Below, in pieces: positions 5,186 to 5,870 of a stretch of 5,870 nt of DNA (its first letter is position 1; every line of letters starts with the position of its first letter). Both the position numbers and the translations under genes were made by a program. The DNA lies in contig JAFAMS010000295.1 of assembly GCA_019233165.1 (NCBI GenBank), positions 1-5,870 of the forward strand. Reading direction: 5' to 3'. Below the pieces are notes generated by a model, which was not told the DNA's origin, ran no database searches, and saw only the letters and a list, made by a program, of their open reading frames with translations. This stretch comes from Vulcanimicrobiota bacterium. Its GTDB lineage: Bacteria; Vulcanimicrobiota; Vulcanimicrobiia; Vulcanimicrobiales; Vulcanimicrobiaceae.

Positions 5186-5870
5186 ATGGAGCGGGAGGCA
5201 CGGCCGAGCGCCGAGACGTTGCTGCGCGAGCTCGGGCTCCGCGCGCGCCTCACCGTTTACCTCGCGAGCGCGCCGGGCGCGGGGAAAACGCGGCGGTTGC
5301 TCGAGGAGGCGCGATCGCTTCATTTCGGTGGGATCAACGTCGCGATCGGCTGGATCGACGTCAAAGGCCGGCCCGACCTCGAAGCGCTCCTCGATGGGCT
5401 GCCGCGGATCCCTCCGCGCCGCGTCCTCGTCGGCGGCGCCGCGTTCGAAGAATTCGACCTCGAAGCGGCGCTCGCGGCGCATCCTTCGGCGCTCGTTCTG
5501 GACGAGCTCGCGCACACCAACTTGCCGGGGAGCCGGAACCCGAAACGCTGGCAGGACGCGCTCGCATTGCGCGAGGCGGGGATCAGCGTCAGCGGCGCGC
5601 TGAACGTTCAGCACGTCGAGACCGTCGCGCCGGTTGCCGAACGCGCGATCGGCTTTCCGATTCGCGAGATCGTCCCGCTGTCGTTCTTGAAAGAAGCCGA
5701 TCAGGTCATCGCGCTCGATGCGCCGCCGGACTTGATCGAGGCGCGGATCCGCTCGGGCGCGGTCGTACCGCGCGACGACATCGATCGCGCGCTTGCCGGG
5801 AGCTTCAGGCCGCAGACGCTGCAAATCTTGCGCGAGCTCATGTTGCGCACGCTCGACGAGCTGATCGATC
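5186..5870 (+). CDS. kdpD: KdpD-type osmosensitive K+ sensor N-terminal domain protein (runs off the right edge)
   Basis: An open frame of 228 codons with no stop before the window ends. It encodes the KdpD N-terminal cytoplasmic domain, the ATP-binding input domain of the KdpD K+/turgor sensor. Key matches are LASAPGAGKTRRLLEEA (27-42), the Walker A-like loop with K34/T35; EEFDLEAALAAHPSALVLDELAHTN (from 88), the KdpD Walker B-like block with D106/E107; PGSRNPKRWQD (114-124), a KdpD hallmark; LNVQHVET (139-146); and a later EADQVIALDAPPDLIEARIRSGAVV segment corresponding to the KdpD stretch before its USP-like domain. Departures from usual KdpD are SGALNVQH where TTLNVQH is typical, and IDVKGR instead of VETHGR. 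The start is the ATG at 5186; GGAGG and GAGGAG upstream are more than 20 nt away, so there is no properly spaced ribosome binding site and a short-leader mRNA is possible. Whether it continues to a full kinase or stops as a stand-alone sensor domain cannot be seen. Confidence 0.9.
   Translation, partial: MEREARPSAETLLRELGLRARLTVYLASAPGAGKTRRLLEEARSLHFGGINVAIGWIDVKGRPDLEALLDGLPRIPPRRVLVGGAAFEEFDLEAALAAHPSALVLDELAHTNLPGSRNPKRWQDALALREAGISVSGALNVQHVETVAPVAERAIGFPIREIVPLSFLKEADQVIALDAPPDLIEARIRSGAVVPRDDIDRALAGSFRPQTLQILRELMLRTLDELID

Noticed and set aside
5133..5201. Longer histidine kinase start at GTG 5199-5201
   Set aside because: It would overlap the divergent KdpD-like coding start and add a Pro/Arg/Ala-rich leader before the first TM. 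The GTG at 5130-5132 has a better placed AAAAAGG.
5129..5824. 231-codon minus-strand frame opposite the KdpD-like gene
   Set aside because: The plus-strand frame has unmistakable KdpD motifs, whereas this one is an Arg/Asp-rich mirror with none.

Overview
The window is GC-rich bacterial DNA (roughly two thirds G+C by eye), densely packed with chromosomal housekeeping and regulatory genes and with no sign of mobile elements or CRISPR. The lineage cannot be fixed from this sequence. Tandem trkA genes, a tRNA-Pro with an encoded CCA tail, GTG starts and high GC would fit a deep-branching Terrabacteria-type group (for example Eremiobacterota, Chloroflexota or Actinobacteriota), but that is only an impression.

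Left block (1-1434, all minus strand). In transcription order it holds tRNA-Pro(CGG), a small free-standing Clp N-terminal-domain protein, a DedA-family membrane protein, and the N-terminal third or less of UvrC, cut by the left edge. The gaps are 27, 4 and 7 bp, with no recognisable terminator, so this looks like a single transcription unit led by a tRNA.

Middle block (1528-2941, plus strand). A short divergent region carries a promoter-like element, followed by two back-to-back trkA-type genes (stop and start directly adjacent). Both encode two-domain RCK proteins (NAD/nucleotide-binding TrkA-N plus TrkA-C), the cytoplasmic gating subunits of Trk/Ktr K+ uptake systems. No membrane subunit (TrkH/KtrB) is in view.

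Right block. A two-component pair lies on the minus strand: a four-TM, GAF, HisKA/HATPase sensor kinase (3570-5132) overlaps by ATGA a NarL/LuxR-type response regulator (2938-3573). The regulator converges on the second trkA so tightly that their stop codons share one CTAG, and two matching GC-rich palindromes flank that CTAG symmetrically. Divergently from the kinase, 53 bp away, runs an open-ended gene (5186 to the right edge) that encodes a clear KdpD N-terminal (osmosensitive K+ sensor) domain.

Taken together, positions 1556-5870 look like a K+ homeostasis neighbourhood: two RCK regulators, a KdpD-type input domain, and a separate kinase whose layout (4 TM-GAF-HisKA-HATPase) resembles the C-terminal half of KdpD. 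The most interesting hypothesis is a KdpD-like sensor split over two divergent genes and wired to a NarL-type rather than an OmpR-type (KdpE) regulator. It depends on where the KdpD-like gene ends, which is outside the window. No gap between genes exceeds about 140 bp.
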